Of a stretch of DNA of 64,000 nt, positions 16,867-26,288 are shown piece by piece (the first letter of the stretch is position 1; each line of letters begins with the position of its first letter). The stretch spans positions 2,852,001 to 2,916,000 of the forward strand of contig NZ_AP012544.1 in the NCBI RefSeq assembly GCF_000829055.1. Reading direction: 5' to 3'. Both the position numbers and the translations under genes were made by a program. The notes under the pieces were generated by a model. That model was given only the letters and a program-made list of their open reading frames with translations. It did no database searches and had not been told where the DNA came from. Source of the DNA: Lacticaseibacillus casei DSM 20011 = JCM 1134 = ATCC 393 (GTDB lineage: Bacteria; Bacillota; Bacilli; Lactobacillales; Lactobacillaceae).

Positions 16867-17866
16867 CCAATATCTTTGATTACATTCACCAAGAAAGCCA
16901 TCACCACCAGGTAACCAAGATGTGCCGAATCCTCGGTGTTTCCAGAGCTCAGTATTATCGTTATCGATCCCCCAAACCTTCAAAACGCCGGGCCGAAGAT
17001 GCGGGCTTGAAACAACGGATTCTGCGGATCTTTGCGGAATTTAAGCAGCGATACGGTGTTATGAAGATCCACCATGAATTGAATCTGGAACTTCAACCAC
17101 TGCAGCTTCGGTGCAGTCCACGACGGATTTCCCGGCTCATGAAGGAACTGGATATCCACTCCGTTACCGTCAATAAGTGGAAAGCGGCTTCGGCTTCCAA
17201 AACCAAGGTTGAACAGCGTCCCAACTTGCTTAAGCAGGATTTCTCGACCACTGGTTTAAATCAAAAATGGACCGCTGATATGACCTATATTCAAACGAAG
17301 CGTAATGGCTAGTGTTACTTATCAACCATCATGGACCTGCACTCACGACGGATTATCGGCTATTCGTTCTCAAAAAAGATGGATACTGATTTAGTCTTAA
17401 AGACCCTTGAAAGCGCGGTTAAAAATCGAACCATTACTGGGGACCTGATTATCCATACGGATTTAGGATCACAGTATACCAGCGATGATTACAATCAACG
17501 TTTAACTGAGCTACATATCCGCCACTCATACAGCCGTAAGGGTTGTCCGTATGATAATGCGCCAATGGAATCCTTTCACGCTTCCCTCAAAAAGGAATGT
17601 GTTTATCCAGTGCCGGTCTTTGAAGATTATGAAACTGCCGCTGCCGTCCTTTTTGAATATGTGCATGCTTTTTACAATAGGAAGAGAATTCATAGTTCAC
17701 TGGGCTACCAGACCCCCTTACAAGTTGAAATTGCAACACTTACGAGCCAAATGGCCGCCTGATTTAATGCTTTCCAGGGTTCAAATAAGTTATTAATCGC
17801 GATTAATGATTTATTTGAGCTGTGGAAGGTAAACGCGGTTCTGAATGTCTCTTAAAATCTGTCTCA
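16626..17866 (+). mobile_element. Truncated IS3-family (IS150-like) element
   Basis: Contains OrfA and OrfB remnants. The left end is removed by IS30 type B copy 1. The right end lies around 17860, where it is itself inserted in an older IS30 gene whose C-terminal part continues at about 17871. The right boundary is inferred from where the second IS30 reading frame begins. Confidence 0.7.
16863..17762 (+). pseudogene. IS3-family OrfB transposase with in-frame TAG
   Basis: The frame carries an HTH_21-like region (MKIHHELNL), the DDE motifs (WTADMTYI; HTDLGSQYTS; the closing Glu of NAPMESFHASLKKE) and the C-terminal NRKRIHSSLGYQTP. A TAG at 17310-17312 replaces what is normally a Trp codon in this family (consensus GWxYLS), and the frame continues unchanged to 17762. 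It is presumably inactive unless suppressed. Confidence 0.85.
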
Positions 17867-17870
17867 AATA

Positions 17871-18449
17871 TTGACTTCAATCCACGTTGACCATCGATCC
17901 AAATATAATCAATCTTTGGGGCGATCAATTGAACAGCGTCCCATGATGATTAATCAACGTAAGCGCATCGGCGATTTTGAACTAGATACAGTCGTTGGTC
18001 CTCGTGGGCATAGTAAGGAAGTTTTATTAACTTTAATCGATCGCAAATCACGGTTCCCTTGGGCATACCGGTTAAAAGATCGGACGACAGCGACTGTTAA
18101 TGAAGCACTAACTAAGTTCCTAACCACTTTTAATGGTCCGGTGCACAGCTTTACTGTGGACCGTGGCACTGAGTTTAGTGGGCTAGTATCACTTGAATCA
18201 CAATATGGTATTAAGACCTATTATTGCCATGCTTATACTCCAGCTGAACGTGGTAGTAATGAACGCTTTAATCGGAATTTACGTTATTTTTATCCTAAAG
18301 GGACTCGTTTTGAGCACATTAGTGCTCAAGATTTAACGACGACGTTACTCCAAATTAACCAGCGACCGCTTAAAATACTCGACTGGCAAACACCGTATCA
18401 GGTTATGCTGATAAATTTGTCCAAAAATTCGGATTAAATTTGCAATCTA
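17871..18449 (+). pseudogene. IS30-family transposase, C-terminal remnant
   Basis: About 188 codons with the DDE motifs FELDTVVGPRG, TVDRGTEFS and RGSNERFNRNL. The N-terminal third is absent, removed where the IS3 element begins. It is a third IS30 type, distinct from A and B. An IS end (TTTGCAATCTACC) follows the stop. It is a relic of an older insertion. Confidence 0.85.
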
Positions 18450-18477
18450 CCCTACGAACAACTCGTAGTCCATCAGT

Positions 18478-19227
18478 TTAATTTTTTTTAGTTGTTGTGC
18501 GCCGGCGGATCACGTGAATAATCAACGTCACAATAATCGCTCCCACTACCAGCAACCCAAACAAGGTGGCTGGAATCTCAATATCAATCGCTGGAATTGA
18601 AATAAAGAGCTTCACAGCAATCAAGGCAATTAAGATGTAGGCCATTGGTTCCAACTCCGGAATCTTCTGCATGAGGCGCATAATAACTTCGGCGACTCCC
18701 CGCATGGCCAGAATCCCAATCAGTCCCCCGATTAGCACAATGACTGGATTAGACGAAATAGCTAACGCTGCTAAGACTGAATCCACCGAGAAAATAATAT
18801 CCATCATTTCAATTTGAAGCACGACGGCCCAAAACAAGGGCAACCATCGATGTTTCTTTTCTGAAGCTAACTTACGGGTATGCTTGACTCGCGTCCGGGT
18901 AAAGAATTGAAAGACCAAGTACAATAGGTATAATGCACCAATGACTTTAATTTCCCAGAAATGAATCAAATACGTTCCCAATCCAATGATAACAAACCGG
19001 AAAAAGTAAGCCCCCCAAATACCATAAAACAATGACTTTTCCTGCTGTTCACGAGTAGGTAGTGACTGCGTTTGCGCGGCTAGAACCACGGCATTATCAA
19101 CTGACAAAAGGCACTCAATTAAGACCAATGAAAAGATAATCAGCCAATCGTCGCCTGAGGTAATCACGGTTTCCCAATTATGGAGATCAAAGAACGGTCC
19201 GTACAATTGACCCAAAAAGTGTAACAA
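18478..19227 (-). CDS. TerC-family integral membrane protein
   Basis: 249 residues with about seven membrane spans. The two family motifs are present: ECLLSVDNAVVLA near residue 40 and EMMDIIFSVDSVLAA near residue 145, each with acidic residues inside the membrane. TerC/YkoY proteins export manganese or other divalent metals, or insert with secreted metalloproteins. The start is a TTG with AGGAG 12 bases upstream, which is weak support. I saw no yybP-ykoY riboswitch upstream. The gene is flanked by IS remnants on both sides, so it is probably imported cargo. Confidence 0.85.
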   Translation of the reverse strand: MLHFLGQLYGPFFDLHNWETVITSGDDWLIIFSLVLIECLLSVDNAVVLAAQTQSLPTREQQEKSLFYGIWGAYFFRFVIIGLGTYLIHFWEIKVIGALYLLYLVFQFFTRTRVKHTRKLASEKKHRWLPLFWAVVLQIEMMDIIFSVDSVLAALAISSNPVIVLIGGLIGILAMRGVAEVIMRLMQKIPELEPMAYILIALIAVKLFISIPAIDIEIPATLFGLLVVGAIIVTLIIHVIRRRTTTKKN

Positions 19228-19464
19228 TGCTTGCTTCAGCTCCTTCAGATATTAATTTTTGCTGGATTTAATGTACCATATTCCCCATTAACTTGCGATT
19301 GATTCTACTAATTTTCCGTAAGTCAGACGTGAGGCGACTGGTAACATTTCACACCATTTTTCTCAAGTTATTAAAAAAGTTACCAAAACGCTACGCTTCT
19401 GTTACCTGTTCGCAACTAAGCCGCGTTACCATGAGGACATTAAAAAGAGGGAAAGGGATTTTAT

Positions 19465-20926
19465 GGGTCTACACTTTCTGGTGTTGAGAAATAATCAACA
19501 CTGAACGTATAGGCCCTTTTTGGATAACGCAAAAAGACACCTACTCAGTGTCCATGCTATGCTTGTTAGCGTCGAAACCAAAAGCAAGCGAGGTTATGAG
19601 TAAATGTCCCAATACGATCCTACACTGTCCGCCCTTGGAATACCAGACCATAATATCAAAGTAGCCTTTGTTCGTCATGAATATCGCGGCAACGGGGTAC
19701 GTCGCCGCCAGTATCATGTGATTGATGCCGAGCTGACTTACCGGTTAACCCGGTGCCCACTGTGTGGCTTTGAGGCCTTGCACCCTAACGGGTTTTACAC
19801 GGCCCACGTGCGCGTCCTCAACGGGGTTGAAATGCCGACAGTCATTGACTTGCACAAGCAACGATGGCGCTGTCATAACTGTTACCACACAGTCAGTGCC
19901 AAGACGCCACTCGTGCAACCCAACCACACGATCGCCGCTCACATGACAGAACGAATCATGAAGTTAGCGCATGAACGGTTGCCAGTCAAAACCATCGCCC
20001 GTATTATCGGAATCTCAGCCTCCTCGGTTCAACGGATCATTGACCAAAATCTCAAACTCCGACCGGCTCGCCGGCTACCCACGCGACTCTGCTTTGATGA
20101 GTTCCGTTCCACTCATGGCATGATGTCGTTTATCTGTCTTGATGCCGATTCACATCGTCTGATTGCCTTGCTTGGTGACCGATTCAACCGCACGATTAAA
20201 AACTTCTTCATCGCTCATTATTCACTCGCTGAACGCACTCGGGTCCAGACGGTCACCATGGACATGAATGCAGCTTATCAGACGATTATTCATGAGGTTT
20301 TCCCCAAGGCCCAAGTCGTCATTGATCGGTTCCATATCATTCAACTTGCGGCTCGTGCCCTTGATCAGGTACGCGTCCAAGCGCTCAAACAGCTTGATGA
20401 CAAGCACAGCCGTCCTTATAAGATCATGAAGACAAACTGGCGGCTTTTTCATCAAACTGCGCCTGACGCTAAACACAAACAGTTCCTGTTTGGTTTGAAT
20501 GAAGACGTCACGCAACAGGAGGCCATCGATATCGCACTTGATACTGAGCCCAAGCTCAAGCAAACCTACGAGACCTACTTAGCGCTTCATGATGCTTTGA
20601 TGGTGAAGAAACATCCCGCGGAACTGGCAAACCTGTTAGCTACTTACGAGCCAAACGGTACGGCAATGGACATGACGATCGCGACGCTTAAGCGACACAA
20701 AGTCGCTGTTCTCGCCGCTGTCACCAGCCCTTATTCCAACGGTCCGATCGAAGGGGTTAACCGCCTCATCAAGTCACTCAAACGATCCTGTTTTGGCTTC
20801 AAGAATCAGCTGAACTTCTTCAAACGAATCTACCAAATCACGGCATAACATGACAAAGACGGCTCCCCAAATGGAGAACCGCCTCAAATGATAAATTTAT
20901 TCTTCAACACCAGTTGACGTAGAGCC
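19465..20926 (+). mobile_element. ISL3-family insertion sequence
   Basis: About 1,462 bp with terminal inverted repeats of the pattern GG.TCTAC.....CTGGTGTTGA followed by AATAA. The eight-base flanks (GATTTTAT and GAATTTGA) are not identical, so a target duplication is not evident. It contains one complete transposase gene. Confidence 0.88.
19604..20848 (+). CDS. ISL3-family transposase
   Basis: 414 residues. An N-terminal zinc-finger-like set of cysteines (RCPLCGF; WRCHNC) precedes a helix-turn-helix (IARIIGISASSVQRII) and the DDE core (CFDEFRS; TMDMNAAY with VIDRFHII; the last Glu in NGPIEGVNRLIKSLKR). The length is usual for ISL3 transposases such as those of lactobacilli. Confidence 0.92.
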   Translation: MSQYDPTLSALGIPDHNIKVAFVRHEYRGNGVRRRQYHVIDAELTYRLTRCPLCGFEALHPNGFYTAHVRVLNGVEMPTVIDLHKQRWRCHNCYHTVSAKTPLVQPNHTIAAHMTERIMKLAHERLPVKTIARIIGISASSVQRIIDQNLKLRPARRLPTRLCFDEFRSTHGMMSFICLDADSHRLIALLGDRFNRTIKNFFIAHYSLAERTRVQTVTMDMNAAYQTIIHEVFPKAQVVIDRFHIIQLAARALDQVRVQALKQLDDKHSRPYKIMKTNWRLFHQTAPDAKHKQFLFGLNEDVTQQEAIDIALDTEPKLKQTYETYLALHDALMVKKHPAELANLLATYEPNGTAMDMTIATLKRHKVAVLAAVTSPYSNGPIEGVNRLIKSLKRSCFGFKNQLNFFKRIYQITA

Positions 20927-21217
20927 GAATTTGAAGGACTTATGGTACATCTCCATGCTCCACCAATACATCTTGATGGCAACTATAAAAAATTGACAAT
21001 ATTGTAAGTTAGTTCACTATACATCATCCGGACTGTAATGGGAACTAGCAGTTGATATAGTTCTTCATTTGCGAGCGTTTTGATACAACTCAAATGCCCA
21101 TTCAGCTCCACGTACAATGTTAGGCTGCCATTAAAAGATAATTGATCATTATCATAAGATAATACTCAAGTCATTCCAGTGGTGAAAATACTATCGACTG
21201 ATTTTTTGCTATTGAAC

Positions 21218-23920
21218 TTACTTGTTGTAGTAATCGTTGAGCGCTAGAATATATGAACCTGAACCGAAGCCGCCCATTGGAACTGAACCGGCATAGTCTT
21301 GGTTAGTGTAATCTAGTAATTCTGGAATTAGGTAATAATTGTTCTGAGCTTGGCTGGTCATCCAGTCAATCAACGTTTTGGATTCTGAACGATCGCCCAT
21401 TTTAGCCAATGCGCCGGCAATTCGTAAATCAATAAAACCCCATTCACGCGAATCATACAAATCACCGTCTTGATCACGCATAAATCCTGGGGTGCTGCCA
21501 GTTTTGATTCGCAGATATTTGTTGTAACTGGCAATCATTCCTTGAGCTAACGATGAATTCGAGGGAACCAAGCCCTGATTGATGGCCTCAACCGTTGAAC
21601 CATCATTTTCATGTTGACTATCACCTTTGCGTTCTATCGATGAAGCAATAATTTGTTGGCCATCTTCTGTGGTAATCAGGTTCTTCAAAATGCTGGTTTT
21701 CAGCTTGGCTGCAGCTTGGCTATACTTTTGATAGGAATCGTTAAAACCAAGTTTTTGCGCCATATCGGCAGCTGATTGTAGACCTGACCAAGCCGTAATG
21801 TCAGTGAAAGCAAATTGTTGTCTGGCTGGAGCATTTTTCAAAACAGAATATGGCGTCCAATGTTCTTCCCAAATTGAAGAATCTGGCTGAATTAAACCAT
21901 TTTGCTTATTGGCCAATTCGATCAGCAAATCAGCATCTTGAGTTGTGATCTTATACCAATTAGTACTTTTAATATTTTCTTGAATGATTGGCTCTTGCTT
22001 AGCCTTTTCTTTGGTCAATTCGGCTTGCTTAACCTTAAGCCAGTTGCTAGCAGTTTGCTGCTGAGCATTTGCATTGACTAAAGCCGACTTGGCAGTCTTG
22101 ACCTGGTCCTTAGCTGTAGTTAGCTGTTGCTGGGCTTGGGCAATCACTTGGTTTTGCTTGTTGAGTTCTTTAGTTAACTCTGCTTGTTTAGCAGTTAACC
22201 AAGCCTGAGCTTTTTGTTTGTCCTGGGCAGTTTTTGCGTGTCGTAAAGTTTGTTTGGCAGCTTTAACAATTCCTTGTTTGCGTTTGATCCAACCCTTTGC
22301 TGTATTAATCGTTGTTTTGGTCGTCTGCTTAACTTGCTCTTCTTTAGCTTTGGCAGTCTGATAGGTGTTCTTAGCGGTTACAGTGGTCTGTTTAGCTGTC
22401 GTCAATCCTTGATTTGCACTATCAACAATTTGTTGTTTGCGGCTAATCCATTGTTGAGCTGTCAGCACCTGTTGATTGTTCAAAAGGAAACTATAGTCAT
22501 GCGTCTGATTAATATAATCATCTAAAACCCATAGGACTAAGCCCCAACCGTCAAATTCAATGTTCGGACCATTGTCATTATAATCAGAGTCCTCGCTGCC
22601 ATCACCAAAATAGCGACAGACTGACAAAAGATAGTTTGAACTCAATTTAGTGTTCAGTCCATAAATTGGAGCTGAAGTATTATTACTTTCAATATAATTT
22701 TTCTGGAAGTAATTCGTCCCATCGCTGTTTTGCTTCGTCTTAGCATTCAAGAAAAAGTTCAAGGCTTCCTTGGCTTCTTGGTAATGCCCCGAGTCAATTA
22801 AGGCTTTAATCGAGTAAGAACCATCGCGAACCCAAGCAATGCTCCATTCGCCTGGAATTAAACTGGCTAGAACCTGACCATAACCTTCGCTCTTTTCTCT
22901 AACCTGCGACATTTTCAAGACAGCAGTTGACTGGCGATAAGTCTGAGTTTCTTGCGAGTTTAGTCCTTTAGGCATCCGTTCTTTAGCGTGCCAATTTTGC
23001 CACCAATTTTCTTCCTGCTGCAAAATTGCGGCCGGCGATCCCTGCAAAGATGTTTGAGCATTACTATCGACCGTTTGACTTAATTGATTTTCATTACCGT
23101 CTTCTCGCAGACCAATTTCAACCCCAAACCATTGACTCTGACCAGCTGAAATTTGAATATTTTTGTTCTCAAACCCATTGACTAGGTCATCACCCTTGCT
23201 CTGAATAGAATTATTCAAGTTACTGTTGCTCTGCAAATAGTTGACTGGTGTCTGATTTTGGTTACCAGTTTGATAGAGCTGATTTTGTGAATTCAGGTTC
23301 TTATAAATCGCAAAGCTGCCAGTTTGAGCGTTGAATTCTTTAATATAGTTGTTAGACGAATTATAGCTTGTCTCTTCGTCCTTTGTCGCGTAGTCTGTAC
23401 CAAGATGCAAGTTCTGCTGTGAAAATAATGAAACATTTCGAGTCGGACCATTATTAGTCACCTTGACCAACATATACATGATTGAGGAACTGCCATCATC
23501 CGTGCCGGAAAATGGTGTGAAGTAATAGCTGTCAAAAGTAAGCTGATCATGGTGTTGGACCGAATGAATGATATTAGTGCCATTAATATATTCTGCTTGA
23601 TCAACTGCAAGATTATTCAACCAAACAGTTTTGTTATTGTTAACTTGGTAGCCAAAATAGGCGTCATAAAGATAGTTAGGTGTTGTACTACCATCTTTTT
23701 CATGTGAAAAAATGTGGTGTTGGAGACGAATCAGCTTCGCATCTTTTTTTGAATAAATGCCAGCACAAATTCCATTTGAAGTTGTCAATTGATCCCATGA
23801 GTTGTGCCCAGTATAACTAGAGTTGGTATCTGCTAATACCTTTCCACCGCCAAATAAAAACGTAAGACAAAAACTCGTCAAAAATACTTTAAACATAAAT
23901 TTTACGCTGCGCAAATTCAT
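21218..23920 (-). CDS. Secreted GH15 glucoamylase-like enzyme with a helical repeat insertion
   Basis: 900 residues from the ATG at 23920, which follows a G8 run and begins a signal peptide ending near KVLADT. The N-terminal beta-sandwich-like domain (about 30-290) precedes an (alpha/alpha)6 barrel with GH15 marks: AWVRDGSYS (362-370), the catalytic acid region SIWEEHW (682-688) and IPELLDY (about 866-872), the probable catalytic base. Family members release glucose from alpha-glucans or dextrans. A Lys/Gln/Ala-rich segment of about 160 residues (487-647) with four W[IL]xxKQ units interrupts the barrel. There is no cell-wall anchor motif. It is flanked by ISL3 and IS30 elements, so transfer is likely. 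The exact substrate is not resolved. Confidence 0.8.
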   Translation of the reverse strand: MNLRSVKFMFKVFLTSFCLTFLFGGGKVLADTNSSYTGHNSWDQLTTSNGICAGIYSKKDAKLIRLQHHIFSHEKDGSTTPNYLYDAYFGYQVNNNKTVWLNNLAVDQAEYINGTNIIHSVQHHDQLTFDSYYFTPFSGTDDGSSSIMYMLVKVTNNGPTRNVSLFSQQNLHLGTDYATKDEETSYNSSNNYIKEFNAQTGSFAIYKNLNSQNQLYQTGNQNQTPVNYLQSNSNLNNSIQSKGDDLVNGFENKNIQISAGQSQWFGVEIGLREDGNENQLSQTVDSNAQTSLQGSPAAILQQEENWWQNWHAKERMPKGLNSQETQTYRQSTAVLKMSQVREKSEGYGQVLASLIPGEWSIAWVRDGSYSIKALIDSGHYQEAKEALNFFLNAKTKQNSDGTNYFQKNYIESNNTSAPIYGLNTKLSSNYLLSVCRYFGDGSEDSDYNDNGPNIEFDGWGLVLWVLDDYINQTHDYSFLLNNQQVLTAQQWISRKQQIVDSANQGLTTAKQTTVTAKNTYQTAKAKEEQVKQTTKTTINTAKGWIKRKQGIVKAAKQTLRHAKTAQDKQKAQAWLTAKQAELTKELNKQNQVIAQAQQQLTTAKDQVKTAKSALVNANAQQQTASNWLKVKQAELTKEKAKQEPIIQENIKSTNWYKITTQDADLLIELANKQNGLIQPDSSIWEEHWTPYSVLKNAPARQQFAFTDITAWSGLQSAADMAQKLGFNDSYQKYSQAAAKLKTSILKNLITTEDGQQIIASSIERKGDSQHENDGSTVEAINQGLVPSNSSLAQGMIASYNKYLRIKTGSTPGFMRDQDGDLYDSREWGFIDLRIAGALAKMGDRSESKTLIDWMTSQAQNNYYLIPELLDYTNQDYAGSVPMGGFGSGSYILALNDYYNK

Positions 23921-24025
23921 GTTTTCCCCCCCCTTATTTAAAATATTAGGATTAATGACAATGTTTGTGTGAAAATGAAAAAAAAGTGGTACCATTCTTC
24001 TACTAAAGCTATAGCATATTGATGC

Positions 24026-25074
24026 CTAGATTGCAATAATAAAGTTACCACCTAGAAAGAGGCTTGCTCACTGCTTGAACTGGGGTTTGCCAACGGAGAC
24101 ATTTTCTGGGTTTGTTATTGATAAGCGCTGTGGCTCGTTGAATATTGGCCTCTGAAACCTGATCAAACTGTGTTCCCTTCGGGAAATAGTAGTGAAGTTC
24201 TCGATTGAACCGTTCATTTGTGCCCCGTTCATTCGGGTGATAGGCGTGGCAAAAGTAAACCGGTATCCGATAGCGCTTTGTAAGCGCCTGATCGCAGGAA
24301 AACTCTTTACCGTGATCAACCGTCACTGATCGAACCGGACCCGGAAAGTCCACCATCAGTCTTGCAAATCCCTTGAGAACAGCATTTTGTGATAAGTTTT
24401 CAAGCTTAGTTGTCGCCATTAAACGTGTCACCCGATCGACAATGGTCAAAACAGCAGCCTTTGACCCGCGACCACCGCGAACTGTATCCATCTCTAAATG
24501 TCCTTTTTCGGTTCGCCGATTAGCTGACTCACTGCGAATCTCAATTGAGGTGCCTACTGCTTGGTTATAGCGCGACCGAAGGTCTTGTCTTCTTTTATGA
24601 CGTTTACCGTGATCAAAGAGTTGGCTTGGCTGAAAATCGACTTGTCTTTGATAAATCCAGTGGTAAATCGTGTGTGGCGCACAGTGAACGGCATAACCGA
24701 CCATTTCAGGGGACCAACCCAGGTTTAGCTTCTCAGTTACCATCCGCTTCAACTTAGGCGTTAAAATCGAGTGCCGACCACAACGATGCCGACAAGTATC
24801 GGCATGATCCTGAGCTATAATGGCGCAGTAATCACCTTCAGGGCAACGGTGAAGCTCATGCCTAATAGAAATACGAGAGCGGCCTAAGGTCGCGGCGATG
24901 TATTGAATCGTGTGGTGTTGCATCAGTTCTATCTGAGATCGTTCAATTAAGGTTATAATGGCCATGGGACCTGTCCTTCTCTCTAGATGGTATGTTATGC
25001 AAACACCATTTTAGCAAGAACGGACAGGTCTTTTTTCACATTTTCTGGGTGGTAACTTTAATTATGCAATCTAG
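24026..25074 (-). mobile_element. IS30-family insertion sequence, type A, copy 2
   Basis: Same length and ends as 13413-14461 but inverted, with a few nucleotide and residue differences, so it is not a very recent duplicate. Flanks are TGC on the left and GAT on the right, again without a direct repeat. It lies about 105 bases upstream of the GH15 start and could influence its promoter. Confidence 0.9.
24045..24965 (-). CDS. IS30-family transposase (type A, copy 2)
   Basis: 306 residues with intact helix-turn-helix and DDE motifs as in copy 1. Substitutions against copy 1 cluster in the last third (VTVDHGKEF, RELHYY, TQFDQVSEANIQRAT). Apparently full-length and possibly active. Confidence 0.92.
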   Translation of the reverse strand: MAIITLIERSQIELMQHHTIQYIAATLGRSRISIRHELHRCPEGDYCAIIAQDHADTCRHRCGRHSILTPKLKRMVTEKLNLGWSPEMVGYAVHCAPHTIYHWIYQRQVDFQPSQLFDHGKRHKRRQDLRSRYNQAVGTSIEIRSESANRRTEKGHLEMDTVRGGRGSKAAVLTIVDRVTRLMATTKLENLSQNAVLKGFARLMVDFPGPVRSVTVDHGKEFSCDQALTKRYRIPVYFCHAYHPNERGTNERFNRELHYYFPKGTQFDQVSEANIQRATALINNKPRKCLRWQTPVQAVSKPLSRW

Positions 25075-25273
25075 GATTTTTCCTCCCTAAATCATTCAAG
25101 GTATATGATTTTCTGCATATATGCCAACAGTACTTCTAAAAATGCTAATTCATGTTGGTGGTATAATCATTTCAATTGACCAAGATCTAAAAGTGTAAAC
25201 CATTCGGAAGTATAAACGTCAATATTTTCCCGTAGATGTCTAATTGAAATGTGCCTTACACTTTTATAGCAAA

Positions 25274-25747
25274 CTATGCCCTCAAGTAAGAAATCAAAAA
25301 TATTAATGCAGTGCCAAAGTCTCGAAAAATTAAAATTAGCGCTTTCGCTACAAAGGTAAGTTCCGGCAATCCGCTATTCATTTTTCTTCTTATCTGTTGT
25401 GTATAATAGGATGCACCAAAGTTAAAAAAAGCAAAAAAGAAGAAGAAAATTGTATCAATTAGGTAGATAACTGGAGCACTTGAAAAATTGGTCGTTATCG
25501 CACCTAATGAGAATACAACGATGAAAAAGTACCAGACAATAACAATGTTGTAAATATGATTAAAGAGATGATTTGACTCATCTGTGGTAAATCTTTGCAT
25601 TTGCTTCCTAGCTTCTAAATAACTTTCACTTGTATATTTTTCTTCTCGCAGCAATGCACTTTTTTGTTTTCCCCTACTAATTGAAACAATTGCAGACGAT
25701 AGTAGCCAGATAAAAACCATGCCAATGAAAGGCATATAGACATCCAT
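25274..25747 (-). CDS. Membrane protein with about four spans, unknown function
   Basis: 157 residues from the ATG at 25747, with AAAGGA 11 bases upstream (an upstream in-frame ATG lacks a site). One span lies near the N-terminus (about 5-25), a polar segment follows, and then three spans (about 66-86, 92-112, 132-155), the second rich in Phe. It is isolated between IS30 type A copy 2 and the split histidine kinase. No family recognised. Confidence 0.55.
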   Translation of the reverse strand: MDVYMPFIGMVFIWLLSSAIVSISRGKQKSALLREEKYTSESYLEARKQMQRFTTDESNHLFNHIYNIVIVWYFFIVVFSLGAITTNFSSAPVIYLIDTIFFFFFAFFNFGASYYTQQIRRKMNSGLPELTFVAKALILIFRDFGTALIFLISYLRA

Positions 25748-26081
25748 ATATTGTAATTCCTTTCTCCAGCCATTTTCTATACATGAGCTAAAGACACGGT
25801 GGCATCCCGCTGCCATTCGGCCTGTTCACAATTAAATATTGGGTACATTAAACAAAAGAACTTCCATTTTGTTGAGTGGGACTTTAGATGCCTCTTAATC
25901 TCATACTGACATCAGGTAATACTTGCTTAACGGTATACTAAAGCTTGCAAAAAATCCATACGGCACTTATCACATTTTATGCGTAGTTAAGCCGTGTTAA
26001 GCGATCTCACCATTTCGCAAAAGAAACGTTTGTTTTTTCTTGAATCAAGCTATCTAAGATAATAGCCCAAAATCCCTAGAT
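25748..26081. other. Intergenic stretch with an IS30-end-like sequence
   Basis: No coding region seen. At 26075-26085 the plus strand reads CCTAGATTGCA, identical to the terminal bases of IS30 type A although no IS follows. It marks the breakpoint of the histidine kinase gene. Confidence 0.5.
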
Positions 26082-26288
26082 TGCAATTAGTGTGACAACG
26101 AGATTGATGAAGGGTTCGACACTAGACGGAGCAACATACGAGGTTACCGCAACAATCGCCGCCAAACCTGCCAATGTCATCATCCAGATAAGTGATCACC
26201 TTTCGGAAACCGACCAACTTGCAAAAAAGAAGCTCAAAAGAAACACGTAGATTAGAAAACTGCACATCCTAATAACAGCATCGATCAT
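26082..26288 (-). pseudogene. GHKL histidine kinase, N-terminal fragment
   Basis: The ATG at 26288 overlaps the response regulator stop (ATGA). The frame encodes a first membrane span (FLIYVFLLSFFFASW), an in-frame TGA at 26196-26198, then SLIWMMTLAGLAAIVAV and on to LVVTLIA, where homology stops at an IS30-end-like sequence. The continuation (MTTIATQYEVAIKDML) lies at 14462 on the other strand, in the same frame and sharing GCA at the junction. This reconstructs the sensor partner of the adjacent regulator. Confidence 0.75.

Noticed and set aside
13413..25074. The two inverted IS30 type A copies as a composite transposon carrying terC and GH15
   Set aside because: No direct repeats flank the outer or inner ends, the copies differ at several positions, and the enclosed DNA includes a fragment of the host histidine kinase. 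An IS-mediated rearrangement explains the layout better.
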